From contig CAMGIP010000002.1 of assembly GCA_946056155.1 (NCBI GenBank), positions 1-55,770 on the forward strand: a stretch of 55,770 bases of DNA. The letters are read 5' to 3'. Numbering within the stretch: position 1 is the stretch's first letter; each line of letters begins with the position of its first letter. The notes beneath the pieces are model-generated. The model was not told the origin of the DNA and ran no database searches. It was given only the letters and a program-made list of their open reading frames with translations. The stretch comes from an uncultured Mediterranea sp. (GTDB lineage Bacteria; Bacteroidota; Bacteroidia; Bacteroidales; Bacteroidaceae). Positions 7,717 to 16,273 of this stretch are shown here, piece by piece. A program made the position numbers and the translations under genes.

Positions 7717-8260
7717 TACACAGAAAATATTTGAACGGCTGAGCCGAGGGACCTTTCTCTCGGTGGATTCCACCGACATCGAGCAGAAGCATCTCTACGA
7801 TGATGTGGAGGAAAACTATGCCGACTACGAGTCCTACTTCCGGGAACTAGGGCTGCAGTTAGAGGGGGGCGATGGCTACTTCTATTTCGCCCGCCAGCGT
7901 GAGGCCAAGCTCACCATTGAGCAGAAACTCCAGACCTTTGCCGTCTGGGTGGATATTCTCGACTTCCTCAAGACCTACGACATAGCCTTCTCCGCCGGAT
8001 TCCAGTTTCGTGTCGCCCATATCCTGGAACGCATCAACATCGATGTGGAACTGCGCGACAAGGCACGCAAGCTTTTCCGTAAGCAGAAGACCAACCAGGA
8101 GGTGATGGACAAGCTCATCGCCGAACTTACCGGTATCGGCTTTGCCGAAGTTGTCAACGAACAGGATGGCACCTACAAGGTGACCGCTGCCTTCCGCTAT
8201 GCCGAGGAGCTGGTGAATCTGATAACCCTATATAATGAAGAAGAAATGCCGGAATTATGA
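7706..8260 (+). CDS. jetB: Wadjet JetB-like subunit (MukE/MksE-like)
   Basis: 184 residues. ATG at 7706 overlaps the jetA stop by 11 bp, implying translational coupling. The protein is small, acidic and helical with two probable winged-helix modules; FFYFARQ-like aromatic segments and the C-terminal TAAFRYAEELVNLI fit MukE/JetB-type proteins. Its expected role is to bind the kleisin and the SMC heads and to help hold DNA. The name rests on operon position, size and fold impression rather than a catalytic motif. Confidence 0.78.
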   Translation: MRSNTQKIFERLSRGTFLSVDSTDIEQKHLYDDVEENYADYESYFRELGLQLEGGDGYFYFARQREAKLTIEQKLQTFAVWVDILDFLKTYDIAFSAGFQFRVAHILERINIDVELRDKARKLFRKQKTNQEVMDKLIAELTGIGFAEVVNEQDGTYKVTAAFRYAEELVNLITLYNEEEMPEL

Positions 8261-11200
8261 GATACCTGAATAAGATAGTCTTTATCAACAGTGCCAATAT
8301 ACCCTATGCGGAGGTAATGCTAGACGGCAACGTGCATTTTTCTGGAACGCAGGGAGTGGGCAAGAGTACGGTGCTTAGGGCACTGCTCTTTTTCTACAAT
8401 GCCGACAAGATGAAGTTGGGCATACAGCCAGGACAGAAGTCGTTCGAGGAGTTCTACTTACGTTATGCCAACTCCTATATAGTGTATGAGGTGAAGACCG
8501 GTCACAGTGCCTACTCCATCCTGGTGGCACGCAGCCAGGGTAGGGCGGTCTTTTGGTTTATCGATGCCCCCTACCGCAAGGAGTGGCTCGTGGATGAGGA
8601 GGGACATGTGGATAGCGATTGGATACATATCCGCGGACGCATCGACAGCGGGGTGGAGGTAAGCCCGAAGATTGACACCTATGAGCTCTATCGAAACATC
8701 ATCTTCGGCAATACCCGCGACAGCCGTCACCGCTACGACAAGTATGCCCTTGTTGAGAGTTCCCGCTATCAGAACATCCCCCGCTCTATACAGAACGTCT
8801 TCCTCAACAGCAAGCTCGATGCCGACTTTGTGAAGAATACCATCATACAGTCGATGACCGACTCGGAGGAGTGCATCAAGCTGGCTCCCTACCGCAGCAA
8901 TGTGGATGAGTTCGAGCAGAAGTACAACGACATCGACTGCTGGTACCGCAAGGATGCCAATGGAGAGGTGGTGGTGAGAACCAAGGCTCAGAAGGTGATC
9001 GATACCTACCGCCTTCTGCTGGCCACGGAGGGGACGATGACACAAACCTGGCGCAAGCTGAACTTTGCAGTGGCTTATGCGCGAGGACAGATGCCTGTCA
9101 TTGAGGACGATATCAATAGCCTGCTGGCACAGCGGACCAAAATCAGGGAGAAGTTGGAGAGTGCGCAGGCCGAGTTCCAAAAGGAGCATGATGCGCTGAT
9201 GAAGAAAATCAGCACCTGTGATGTAAGGTTGGGGGATATACGTCAGAAGAGGAAAGAGTATGACCAGATGGATATCCGGGCGATGCTGGAGTTGGATGGT
9301 CAGGAGCCCCAATGGAAGGCGGAAAGGGCGCAGAAGGAGCAGCTGCTCGATACGCTTCAACGGCAGTTCCAGAGCGTAACCGACAAGTACAAGGCACTCT
9401 ATGAGGCATTGGACAGCGAATGGAAAGCGTTCCAGCTCGGACAGACGGAGGAGTTGCAGCGGCTGCGCAACGACATCCAGGACAGAAAGGAGAGGGCTCT
9501 GCTGCAACGTGACAAGAACCGACAGAGCATAGAGCTGGGTTACACAAAGTTCGTGGAGGAGTCGGACGGACGGTGGAAGATGTTGCAGGAGGAGCTGAAC
9601 CGGACAGACAAACGGTTAGCCGAACTGACCCATTGGCATCCCATGGCGAAGGAGATGGAGGCGTGCCGCGAGGAGATAAGGGGAATGCAGGCCCAACAGG
9701 TGGAGCTGCAGAGCCAGATAGTCATCAAAGGTAAGGACCTGGAGGCTTTGCGCAACAAGGGATTGAAGGAGCGGGAAGAGATAGAGCGGAAGTTTGCTCA
9801 GGAGATGGAATCGGTGCAGACGCAACTGGCTCAGACTGAAGATTGTCTGAAGGATACGGAGGAGATGCTGGCCCGTTGGAAGGGGTCACTCTACGAATGG
9901 CTCACCGAGAACAAACCGGGCTGGGAGGAGAATATCGGCAAGGTGGTGGACGAACGCGATGTACTCTATGCCCAGGGGTTGAATCCCCGATGCTGTGGCG
10001 AGGAGACTTCGCTCTTTGGCATCTCGCTCGACCTGGAGGCGATACCTACCCATCACCGTACTCCGGATGACTACCGCCGGGAACAGAAGGAGATGCAGAA
10101 GAGGCTGGAGGAGCTCAAACGGCAGAGAGCCGAACTGCAGACACAACGTCAACAGCAGCTGGAGAGCAGCAGCCGGTCGTACAAGAGCAAGATACGCGAC
10201 CTTGAAGTGGAGAAGAGTGCCCTGCGCATGGATTTAGACCAGATGCCGCTGAGAATCAAGGATGCCGAAACCAAATTGCGCTCGCTCTCGCAACAGGAGG
10301 AGGGGATGATTGCTGCGGAGAGGGAGAAACGGCAGGCAGCCTACAACGAGGCGTTGCTCAACCTGAACAAGGAGGATGAGAGCCGACGGCAGCGGAGAGC
10401 CAAGCGCGACAAGGAGCTGAAGGCGGCGGAGAGTGAATATCGTGCTGTCATACAGGAGCTACAGCGCCAGTTTGATGAGTTCAAGCAGACACAGGAGGCC
10501 GAGGCCGGCAAACGGAAATCGGCCATGGACGAACGGCGCCAACAGTTGCAGAAGCAGGAACGGGATGAATTGGTCGGGAAGGGAGCCGACACGCAGGCTA
10601 TCGAGCACTGCCGGAAGGAAATAGATCATGCACAGAAGCTGCTCAACCGTATCGAGGAGCAGAAGAGGCATGTGTATGCCTACCGCAAGGATGAGGAGGA
10701 ACTCTTCTCGCACGAGAGTGAATATCGGGAGGAGAAGCGCCGGTTGGAGGAGATGGACAGTCAGGCCTGCCAGCGCAAAGAGGACCGCTGCAAACGGTAT
10801 GAGGGTGAGCTGGGCGAAACTTCGTCCCTGCTGAAGAGGAAACAGGAAGAGCAGGAGAAGATGAAGGAGGGGCTGACCCAATACGAGCAGCTCTGCCGGG
10901 TGGAGAACACCATTCCAGAATCTTTCCTTCAGGATGATACCCAGCAGACCACCTTGCAGGGTTGTGGAGAGCTGGTAAATGAGATGCGTGGGATCATCAA
11001 CCGGAAACGGCTGAAGCAGGAGGAACTCAAACGGGCTACCAACTCGTTCAACTCCCATTTCGGTGCCAACAACACCTTCCATTTCACCACTCCCCAGTAT
11101 GATGAGGAGTATCGTGACTTTGCACAACACCTGCTTGACTTCATTGAGGATGACCGCATCGAGGAGTATCGCAAGCGGGTGAGCGAGCATTACCACACCA

Positions 11201-11916
11201 TTCTCAACAGCATATCAAGAGAGGTGGGACAGCTGATGAACCACTCGGCGGAAATCAAGGCCGTCATCAATGAGGTGAACCGCGACTTCAAGGAGCGGAA
11301 CTTTGCCGGAGTCATACGCAGCATCGAACTGCGAGCCGAGGAGTCGTCAGACCGGCTGGTCCTCCTCCTCCGTAACATACGCGACTTTACCGAGGAGAAT
11401 ATGATGAACATCGGTGAGGTGAACCTCTTCTCGGATGCCGATCACGGCAAGGTGAACGACAAGGTGGTGGAGTATCTCAAGCATTTCATGAAGCAGCTGC
11501 AGAAGGAGCCCGGACGCACCGAACTCACCCTCTCCGACACCTTCCGCCTGCAGTTCCGCATCCAGGAGAACGACAACAATACGGGATGGGTGGAGCGTAT
11601 CAGCAATGTGGGTTCCGACGGTACCGACATCTTAGTCAAGGCGATGGTCAACATCATGCTCATCAACGTCTTCAAGACCAAGGCTTCTCGCAAGAACGGT
11701 GACTTCATCATCCATTGCATGATGGATGAGATTGGCAAGCTCCATCCGAGTAACGTGAGCGGCATCCTGCAGTTTGCCAATGTGCGCAACATCTACCTCA
11801 TCAATAGCTCACCCATGGGCTACAATGCGGACATCTACCGGTATAACTATCTGCTGACCAAGGACAGCAAGTCACAGACACACGTGAGGCGTTTGGTGAC
11901 TATCAACCGGAACTGA
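8257..11916 (+). CDS. jetC: Wadjet JetC-like SMC ATPase (MukB/MksB-like)
   Basis: 1219 residues; ATG overlaps the jetB stop (ATGA). The Walker A motif GTQGVGKST is at about residue 31. Two coiled-coil arms (roughly residues 290-560 and 615-950, rich in E/K/R/Q) flank a hinge-like segment (about 560-615, around PGWEENIGKVVDERDVLYAQ). The C-terminal head carries the ABC-signature-like NVGSDGTDILVKAM (about 1117) and Walker B FIIHCMMDEIGKL (about 1150), then an RNIYLINSSP switch strand. The size and head layout match the shorter-armed JetC/MksB group. In studied systems this motor extrudes DNA loops and lets the JetD nuclease cut closed circular plasmids. All ATPase motifs look intact. Confidence 0.92.
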   Translation: MRYLNKIVFINSANIPYAEVMLDGNVHFSGTQGVGKSTVLRALLFFYNADKMKLGIQPGQKSFEEFYLRYANSYIVYEVKTGHSAYSILVARSQGRAVFWFIDAPYRKEWLVDEEGHVDSDWIHIRGRIDSGVEVSPKIDTYELYRNIIFGNTRDSRHRYDKYALVESSRYQNIPRSIQNVFLNSKLDADFVKNTIIQSMTDSEECIKLAPYRSNVDEFEQKYNDIDCWYRKDANGEVVVRTKAQKVIDTYRLLLATEGTMTQTWRKLNFAVAYARGQMPVIEDDINSLLAQRTKIREKLESAQAEFQKEHDALMKKISTCDVRLGDIRQKRKEYDQMDIRAMLELDGQEPQWKAERAQKEQLLDTLQRQFQSVTDKYKALYEALDSEWKAFQLGQTEELQRLRNDIQDRKERALLQRDKNRQSIELGYTKFVEESDGRWKMLQEELNRTDKRLAELTHWHPMAKEMEACREEIRGMQAQQVELQSQIVIKGKDLEALRNKGLKEREEIERKFAQEMESVQTQLAQTEDCLKDTEEMLARWKGSLYEWLTENKPGWEENIGKVVDERDVLYAQGLNPRCCGEETSLFGISLDLEAIPTHHRTPDDYRREQKEMQKRLEELKRQRAELQTQRQQQLESSSRSYKSKIRDLEVEKSALRMDLDQMPLRIKDAETKLRSLSQQEEGMIAAEREKRQAAYNEALLNLNKEDESRRQRRAKRDKELKAAESEYRAVIQELQRQFDEFKQTQEAEAGKRKSAMDERRQQLQKQERDELVGKGADTQAIEHCRKEIDHAQKLLNRIEEQKRHVYAYRKDEEELFSHESEYREEKRRLEEMDSQACQRKEDRCKRYEGELGETSSLLKRKQEEQEKMKEGLTQYEQLCRVENTIPESFLQDDTQQTTLQGCGELVNEMRGIINRKRLKQEELKRATNSFNSHFGANNTFHFTTPQYDEEYRDFAQHLLDFIEDDRIEEYRKRVSEHYHTILNSISREVGQLMNHSAEIKAVINEVNRDFKERNFAGVIRSIELRAEESSDRLVLLLRNIRDFTEENMMNIGEVNLFSDADHGKVNDKVVEYLKHFMKQLQKEPGRTELTLSDTFRLQFRIQENDNNTGWVERISNVGSDGTDILVKAMVNIMLINVFKTKASRKNGDFIIHCMMDEIGKLHPSNVSGILQFANVRNIYLINSSPMGYNADIYRYNYLLTKDSKSQTHVRRLVTINRN

Positions 11917-12974
11917 TGGCACTCTCTGCTACGCAGATAAGCCACCTCCAGCGACTCCTTATGGGCGAATCGGTGGCAGCCAGCCTGATGTTGAAGGGTG
12001 TGGCCGAAGAGTTGTGCAAGGAGGAACTGCTCACAGTGCGCACCCGGGGGTGCCGACGTAGCTATTCGGCAGTCAATGTGACGGCTTTACGCAACTATCT
12101 CTATACTCGCTACCCGGAGTTGCGTATGGCCGATGAGGCTTCCAGAGCTGCTGAGCCGGAGGGCAGGTCTCTTCCGCACAGGGTTTTAAATCCGGGAATG
12201 ACCCCAAATCCTGCAATAACCTCAGATCTGGTGATGAACTCAAATAATGGGTCCAACCAAGAGGTAGTCCCAAACGGGGAGATGGCATTTCATGAGGAGA
12301 GTGTCTCAGATTCGGGGATGACGTCTGATTGGAAGTTGAATCCGAAAGCAGAGCAGAGTCAGGATATTACCCGCGCCCGTCAGGCAGCTGCCACGGGTGA
12401 TTCCAAAATCTATGCCAAGCGTTCTTGTCCTGGTTTTCCGGTCAACAGCTATCAGCCTATCGCTTGTCGTCTGCATGGGGAGGAGCTGGTGGTTTATCCG
12501 CAGGAGGGCACCTTTCTCTTCATCGCTGATTGGTCCTCCTTCTGCATTCCAGCCGAAGTCATTGTGGTGGGCATAGAGAATATGGAGAGCTTCAGGATGG
12601 TGCGTGCGGAGCAGCGGCTCTTTGAGTCGATTCTTGGTCAGTCCCCCTTGCTTTTTGTCTCCCGTTACCCCCAATCCACCGATCTCCGTTTTTGGTTGCA
12701 GGGTATCAGCAATCGCTATGTCCATTTCGGGGACTTTGATCTGGCTGGTATCCATATATTTCTCACGGAGTTCTATCCCTACCTCGGTGAGCGAAGCTCA
12801 TTCCTCATTCCGCATGACTTGGAGCAACGTCTGCAACAGGGCTCCTTGGAGCGGTACAACGACCAATACCAACGGTTCTCGTCGCTGAGATCTGACCATC
12901 CCGAATTCCAACGGCTTATTGAACTTATCCATCGCTACCGGAGGGGTTACGACCAGGAGGGCTACATCGGCTGA
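11916..12974 (+). CDS. jetD: Wadjet JetD-like Toprim nuclease (MksG-like)
   Basis: 352 residues; ATG shares one base with the jetC stop (TGATG). The N-terminal ~75 residues form a basic helical arm. A low-complexity linker (about 80-155) contains degenerate six-residue repeats. The Toprim core follows: VVGIENMESF (about 214-224, catalytic Glu) and YVHFGDFDLAGIH (about 266-278, DxD metal site), both intact. JetD/MksG subunits use this topoisomerase-VI-like Toprim site to cleave DNA. The Toprim Glu and Asp residues indicate a functional enzyme, which favours a plasmid-defence role over a chromosome-partitioning MukBEF. The repeat-bearing linker is unusual and may be lineage-specific. Confidence 0.88.
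   Translation: MALSATQISHLQRLLMGESVAASLMLKGVAEELCKEELLTVRTRGCRRSYSAVNVTALRNYLYTRYPELRMADEASRAAEPEGRSLPHRVLNPGMTPNPAITSDLVMNSNNGSNQEVVPNGEMAFHEESVSDSGMTSDWKLNPKAEQSQDITRARQAAATGDSKIYAKRSCPGFPVNSYQPIACRLHGEELVVYPQEGTFLFIADWSSFCIPAEVIVVGIENMESFRMVRAEQRLFESILGQSPLLFVSRYPQSTDLRFWLQGISNRYVHFGDFDLAGIHIFLTEFYPYLGERSSFLIPHDLEQRLQQGSLERYNDQYQRFSSLRSDHPEFQRLIELIHRYRRGYDQEGYIG
12189..12344 (+). repeat. Degenerate 18-bp (hexapeptide) tandem repeats inside jetD
   Basis: Four consecutive in-frame 18-bp units encode NPGMTP, NPAITS, DLVMNS and NNGSNQ. After a 48-bp divergent stretch two more follow (DSGMTS, DWKLNP). The period is exactly six codons, so the frame is kept. They form the linker between the N-terminal arm and the Toprim domain. 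Confidence 0.6.
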
Positions 12975-13040
12975 GCGCAAGTCAACAGAGATTTCAGTTG
13001 GCTTCCAAAGGCTCTTCAAACACTCTTCGTTGGACCTTCA

Positions 13041-13140
13041 AATTTCCTCAGTTGAGTTGCTGAATTTCTCCAGTTAGGGCGGAAAATTTCTCTAGTTAGG
13101 AAAAAAAATCTCGCTAACTAGGAAAAAATATTTTCCTAAC
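13041..13140. repeat. Intergenic CCTARYTAGG repeat cluster (copy 1), possible terminator
   Basis: Successive units of about 22-24 bp: AATTTCCTCAGTTGAG, AATTTCTCCAGTTAGGG, AATTTCTCTAGTTAGGAAA, then CTAACTAGGAAAA and TTTTCCTAACTGGG. The last two form a hairpin (TAGGAAAA/TTTTCCTA, 13119-13138) followed by a T-run. A similar cluster is at 53131-53190. The element closes the Wadjet operon and precedes lpdA. Confidence 0.65.
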
Positions 13141-13160
13141 TGGGATTTTTTGGCCCCTTT

Positions 13161-13193
13161 TTTGGGCTGTTTTGAGAGAAATAGCTATCTTCG
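13161..13193 (+). promoter_or_regulatory. Promoter of the dihydrolipoyl dehydrogenase gene
   Basis: TTTG (13161-13164), 21 bp, then TATCTTCG (13186-13193), one base off TAnnTTTG, 28 bp before the ATG. Confidence 0.45.
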
Positions 13194-13220
13194 CCACAAT
13201 CTTAATCCTATACTAATTAT

Positions 13221-14558
13221 ATGAAGTACCAACTGGCTATTATTGGTGGTGGACCTGCTGGGTACACCGCAGCTGAGACTGCCGGCAAGGCCGGCCTTAA
13301 GGTGGTGTTGTTCGAGAAGAGAAGCTTGGGTGGCGTCTGCCTCAACGAGGGATGTATTCCCACCAAGACTCTCCTTTACTCTGCCAAAACGTATGACGGT
13401 GCACGTCATGCACAGAAATATGCGGTCACGGTGCCCGAGGTGTCGTTTGACCTGCCCAAGATTATTGCCCGCAAACAGAAGGTGGTGCGTAAGCTGGTGC
13501 TTGGCATCAAGGGGAAATTGACCCAGGCAGGAGTGGAGCTGGTGCAGGGCGAGGCACAGCTTTTAGACGCTCACCACGTGCAGTGCGGCGAGACGGTCTA
13601 TGAATGCGACAACCTGCTGCTCTGTACCGGATCGGAGACCTTCATTCCACCCATTCCGGGACTGGAGAGCGTGCCCTATTGGACCCATCGCGATGCGTTG
13701 GACAGTAAGGTGCTGCCCAAGAGTTTAGTCATCGTGGGAGGTGGTGTCATCGGCATGGAGTTTGCCTCCTTCTTCAACAGCCTGGGAGTGGCGGTGACGG
13801 TTATCGAGATGCTTCCCGAGATTCTCGGTGGAGGCATGGATGTGGAGATGGCCGGTCTGCTGCGTGCCGAATATGCCAAGCGGGGCATACGCTTCATGCT
13901 CAGCACGAAGGTGACTGCGGTAGAGGCGGGCATTAAGGTGCACTACGAAGATGCCAACGGTGCAGGTTCGGTAGAGGCGGAGAAGCTGCTCATGAGTGTA
14001 GGCCGACGCCCAGTGATGAAGGGTTTTGGCCTAGAGAACCTGCCGCTGGAACGGAATGCACGCGGTGGCATCGTGGTGGATGAGCAGATGCGTACCTCAC
14101 TGCCCGGTGTCTATGTCTGTGGCGACCTCACCGGCTTCTCGCTGCTGGCCCATACGGCTGTGCGCGAAGGAGAAGTGGCCGTACATACCATCCTTGGCAA
14201 GGAGGATGCCATGAGCTATCGTGCCATTCCCGGCGTGGTCTATACCAATCCTGAGATTGCCGGCGTGGGAGAGACGGAAGAGTCGCTCCGCAAGAAGGAG
14301 ATTGCCCATCGGGTAGTCAAGCTGCCCATGGCCTACAGCGGACGCTTCGTGGCGGAGAACGAAGGGGTCAATGGGGTGTGCAAACTGCTGATTGCAGAGG
14401 ATGATACGCTACTCGGTGCACATCTCTTCGGCAACCCTGCTTCGGAAATCATTGCCCTGGCAGGTATGGCCATTGAACTGAAGCTCACCACCGAGCAGTG
14501 GAAACGGATGGTCATTCCTCACCCTACCGTGGGTGAAATCTTCCGCGAGGCACTGTGA
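13221..14558 (+). CDS. lpdA: Dihydrolipoyl dehydrogenase (E3)
   Basis: 445 residues, family-typical length. N-terminal FAD site IIGGGPAGYTAAE, then the redox-active disulfide motif GGVCLNEGCIPTK (about residues 37-50). The NAD site is VIVGGGVIGMEFASFF (about 175), the second FAD motif is VYVCGDLTG (about 295), and the C-terminal HPTVGEIFREAL holds the His-Glu catalytic pair. It reoxidises dihydrolipoyl groups of 2-oxoacid dehydrogenases or the glycine cleavage system. No E2 or lipoate-ligase gene is adjacent, so it acts in trans. The gene is preceded by a visible promoter and follows the repeat cluster closing the Wadjet operon. Confidence 0.95.
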   Translation: MKYQLAIIGGGPAGYTAAETAGKAGLKVVLFEKRSLGGVCLNEGCIPTKTLLYSAKTYDGARHAQKYAVTVPEVSFDLPKIIARKQKVVRKLVLGIKGKLTQAGVELVQGEAQLLDAHHVQCGETVYECDNLLLCTGSETFIPPIPGLESVPYWTHRDALDSKVLPKSLVIVGGGVIGMEFASFFNSLGVAVTVIEMLPEILGGGMDVEMAGLLRAEYAKRGIRFMLSTKVTAVEAGIKVHYEDANGAGSVEAEKLLMSVGRRPVMKGFGLENLPLERNARGGIVVDEQMRTSLPGVYVCGDLTGFSLLAHTAVREGEVAVHTILGKEDAMSYRAIPGVVYTNPEIAGVGETEESLRKKEIAHRVVKLPMAYSGRFVAENEGVNGVCKLLIAEDDTLLGAHLFGNPASEIIALAGMAIELKLTTEQWKRMVIPHPTVGEIFREAL

Positions 14559-14653
14559 GTAACTTAGTAAACTGCCATGTTTGATCAGGCATGTATGCCT
14601 CTATGGTTCGACATGTGCAGGTGTGTGTAATACAGATATCTGAATCAGAATAG

Positions 14654-16273
14654 ATGAAACATCTCATCCTGAATAGTTGGTTAGGGCTGGCACTCTCCCT
14701 CTCCCCGCTGGGGGGGCTGGGGCAGTTGCCTGCCTCCTTTGATGGCATTGAAACAGCTGCCGTCTCGTCACTATCGACAGATACAGTGGCTCTTGATATA
14801 CCTACGCAGTTTCCCCTCTGCTCCTCCGACAGTCTCTATGCCGCCCATTTCGATTCGTTGGTGGTGAAATGGTTGCCCAAGGGAGCCAATGTGGCCATCT
14901 ATGCTTACGACCTGACCGAGCGTAAGCCGCTTTATGCCTATCAGGCGGATAAGTTGGGGCGTCCGGCCAGCAACATGAAACTACTGACGACCATCACGGC
15001 CATGGATCGTGCAGAGGGGAATGACCCTTTCTTCACCGAAGTGTGGATGGAAGGGGAGATGAAGCAGGGTGTAGAATCCGGAGAGGTAAGGGGGGATACC
15101 TTGGTAGGCAATCTCTATGTAGTGGGAGGTATGGATCCTGAGTTTGACGATGCGGCTATGGACTCCTTGGTGGAGAGGGTAGCGCGCAGGCATTTCCGGG
15201 TGATTCGGGGTACCATCTATGGCGACCGATCGATGCGCGACTCCATTCCTTACGGCAACGGGTGGTGTTGGGACGACATCCCCTACGACTACCAGCCCCA
15301 GCTCTCTCCGCTGATGTTTGCCAAAGGGGTGGTGGAAGTAAAAGCCAATCCAGGAAAAAGGGGCAAACCGGCCCGGATAACGCTCTCACCTGTCTCTACC
15401 TATTATAATATGGAGAACCGTACGTTCAGCCATACTCCCGAGGCGGGAGATTTTGAGGTGACGCGCAACTGGCTGCAGCAGGGTAACCGCATCCTCGTAA
15501 GGGGCAATGTGGAGAGGCAGCGGAGTGGGGCGGTGACGCTCCATGCTCCCGAGAGCTACTTCATGCACACCTTTGTGGAACGGCTGATGGCTAAGGGAAT
15601 ACAACTGATTGACCCGCAGACAGGAAAGCAGCTAACAGTACCTACGTGGCAATGGGCTGAACGGACAGACAACGGCAAGCAACGTTGCATTGCCCGTTAC
15701 GAAACGGCTATGCAGCAGGTGGTGGACCGGGTGATGAAGGAGAGTGACAACCTCAATACGGAGGCCTTGCTCACTCGATTGGGTATGCAGGCAACAGGAC
15801 ATCGGCATGTACATGCTGAAGATGGACTGGAAGCGGTGAGGGAACAGATCAGGAAGGTGGGACTCAACCCGGAAGAGTATAACCTGGCCGATGGATGCGG
15901 ACTCTCCAACTATAATGCCATCTCCCCACAGCTGTTGGTGGCTTTTCTCCACTATGCCTACCACCGTTCAGACCTCTTCCGCAAGCTATACAAGGCTCTC
16001 CCCGTGGCAGGAGTGGATGGTACGTTGAAGGGGCGGATGAAAAAGGGCTCGCCTGCTTATCGGAATGTACATGCCAAGACCGGTACCATCTCCGCCATCA
16101 GCTCCCTATCAGGGTATCTGCAGGGGCGCAACGGCCACTGGATAGCCTTCTCCATCATGAACCAGAACCAGCTGTCAGGCAGTGAGGCCCGCCGGATGCA
16201 GGACAAGCTCTGTGAAGAGTTTATTCTTCGTTGTTGCGGTAGCGGGCCGGTGACATCCCCAAGTGAGCCTTGA
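14654..16273 (+). CDS. dacB: D-alanyl-D-alanine carboxypeptidase/endopeptidase (PBP4, DacB family)
   Basis: 539 residues with an N-terminal signal peptide. Peptidase S13 motifs are present: SNMK (SxxK, about residue 109, in RPASNMKLLTT), SNYN (SxN, about 418) and HAKTGT (KTG, about 475). The insert between SxxK and SxN is as in DacB-type low-molecular-weight penicillin-binding proteins. It trims or cuts peptide cross-links of murein in the periplasm. The last 53 bp overlap the 3' end of the convergent AraC-type gene, and both C-termini look genuine. Confidence 0.9.
   Translation: MKHLILNSWLGLALSLSPLGGLGQLPASFDGIETAAVSSLSTDTVALDIPTQFPLCSSDSLYAAHFDSLVVKWLPKGANVAIYAYDLTERKPLYAYQADKLGRPASNMKLLTTITAMDRAEGNDPFFTEVWMEGEMKQGVESGEVRGDTLVGNLYVVGGMDPEFDDAAMDSLVERVARRHFRVIRGTIYGDRSMRDSIPYGNGWCWDDIPYDYQPQLSPLMFAKGVVEVKANPGKRGKPARITLSPVSTYYNMENRTFSHTPEAGDFEVTRNWLQQGNRILVRGNVERQRSGAVTLHAPESYFMHTFVERLMAKGIQLIDPQTGKQLTVPTWQWAERTDNGKQRCIARYETAMQQVVDRVMKESDNLNTEALLTRLGMQATGHRHVHAEDGLEAVREQIRKVGLNPEEYNLADGCGLSNYNAISPQLLVAFLHYAYHRSDLFRKLYKALPVAGVDGTLKGRMKKGSPAYRNVHAKTGTISAISSLSGYLQGRNGHWIAFSIMNQNQLSGSEARRMQDKLCEEFILRCCGSGPVTSPSEP

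Noticed and set aside
8458-9507. 349-residue minus-strand ORF opposite jetC
   Set aside because: It is rich in Leu/His/Val with no motif, as expected for the complement of a coiled-coil gene.
6502-12974. Chromosomal MukBEF condensin
   Set aside because: A fourth gene with an intact Toprim site is fused to the operon and the SMC is shorter than MukB, which points to Wadjet/MksBEFG.
14575-14591. 17-bp string GCCATGTTTGATCAGGC shared with the CoA-transferase gene (near 24788)
   Set aside because: In the second place it is ordinary coding sequence and no surrounding similarity is seen, so it may be chance or a very small relic; not enough to call a repeat.
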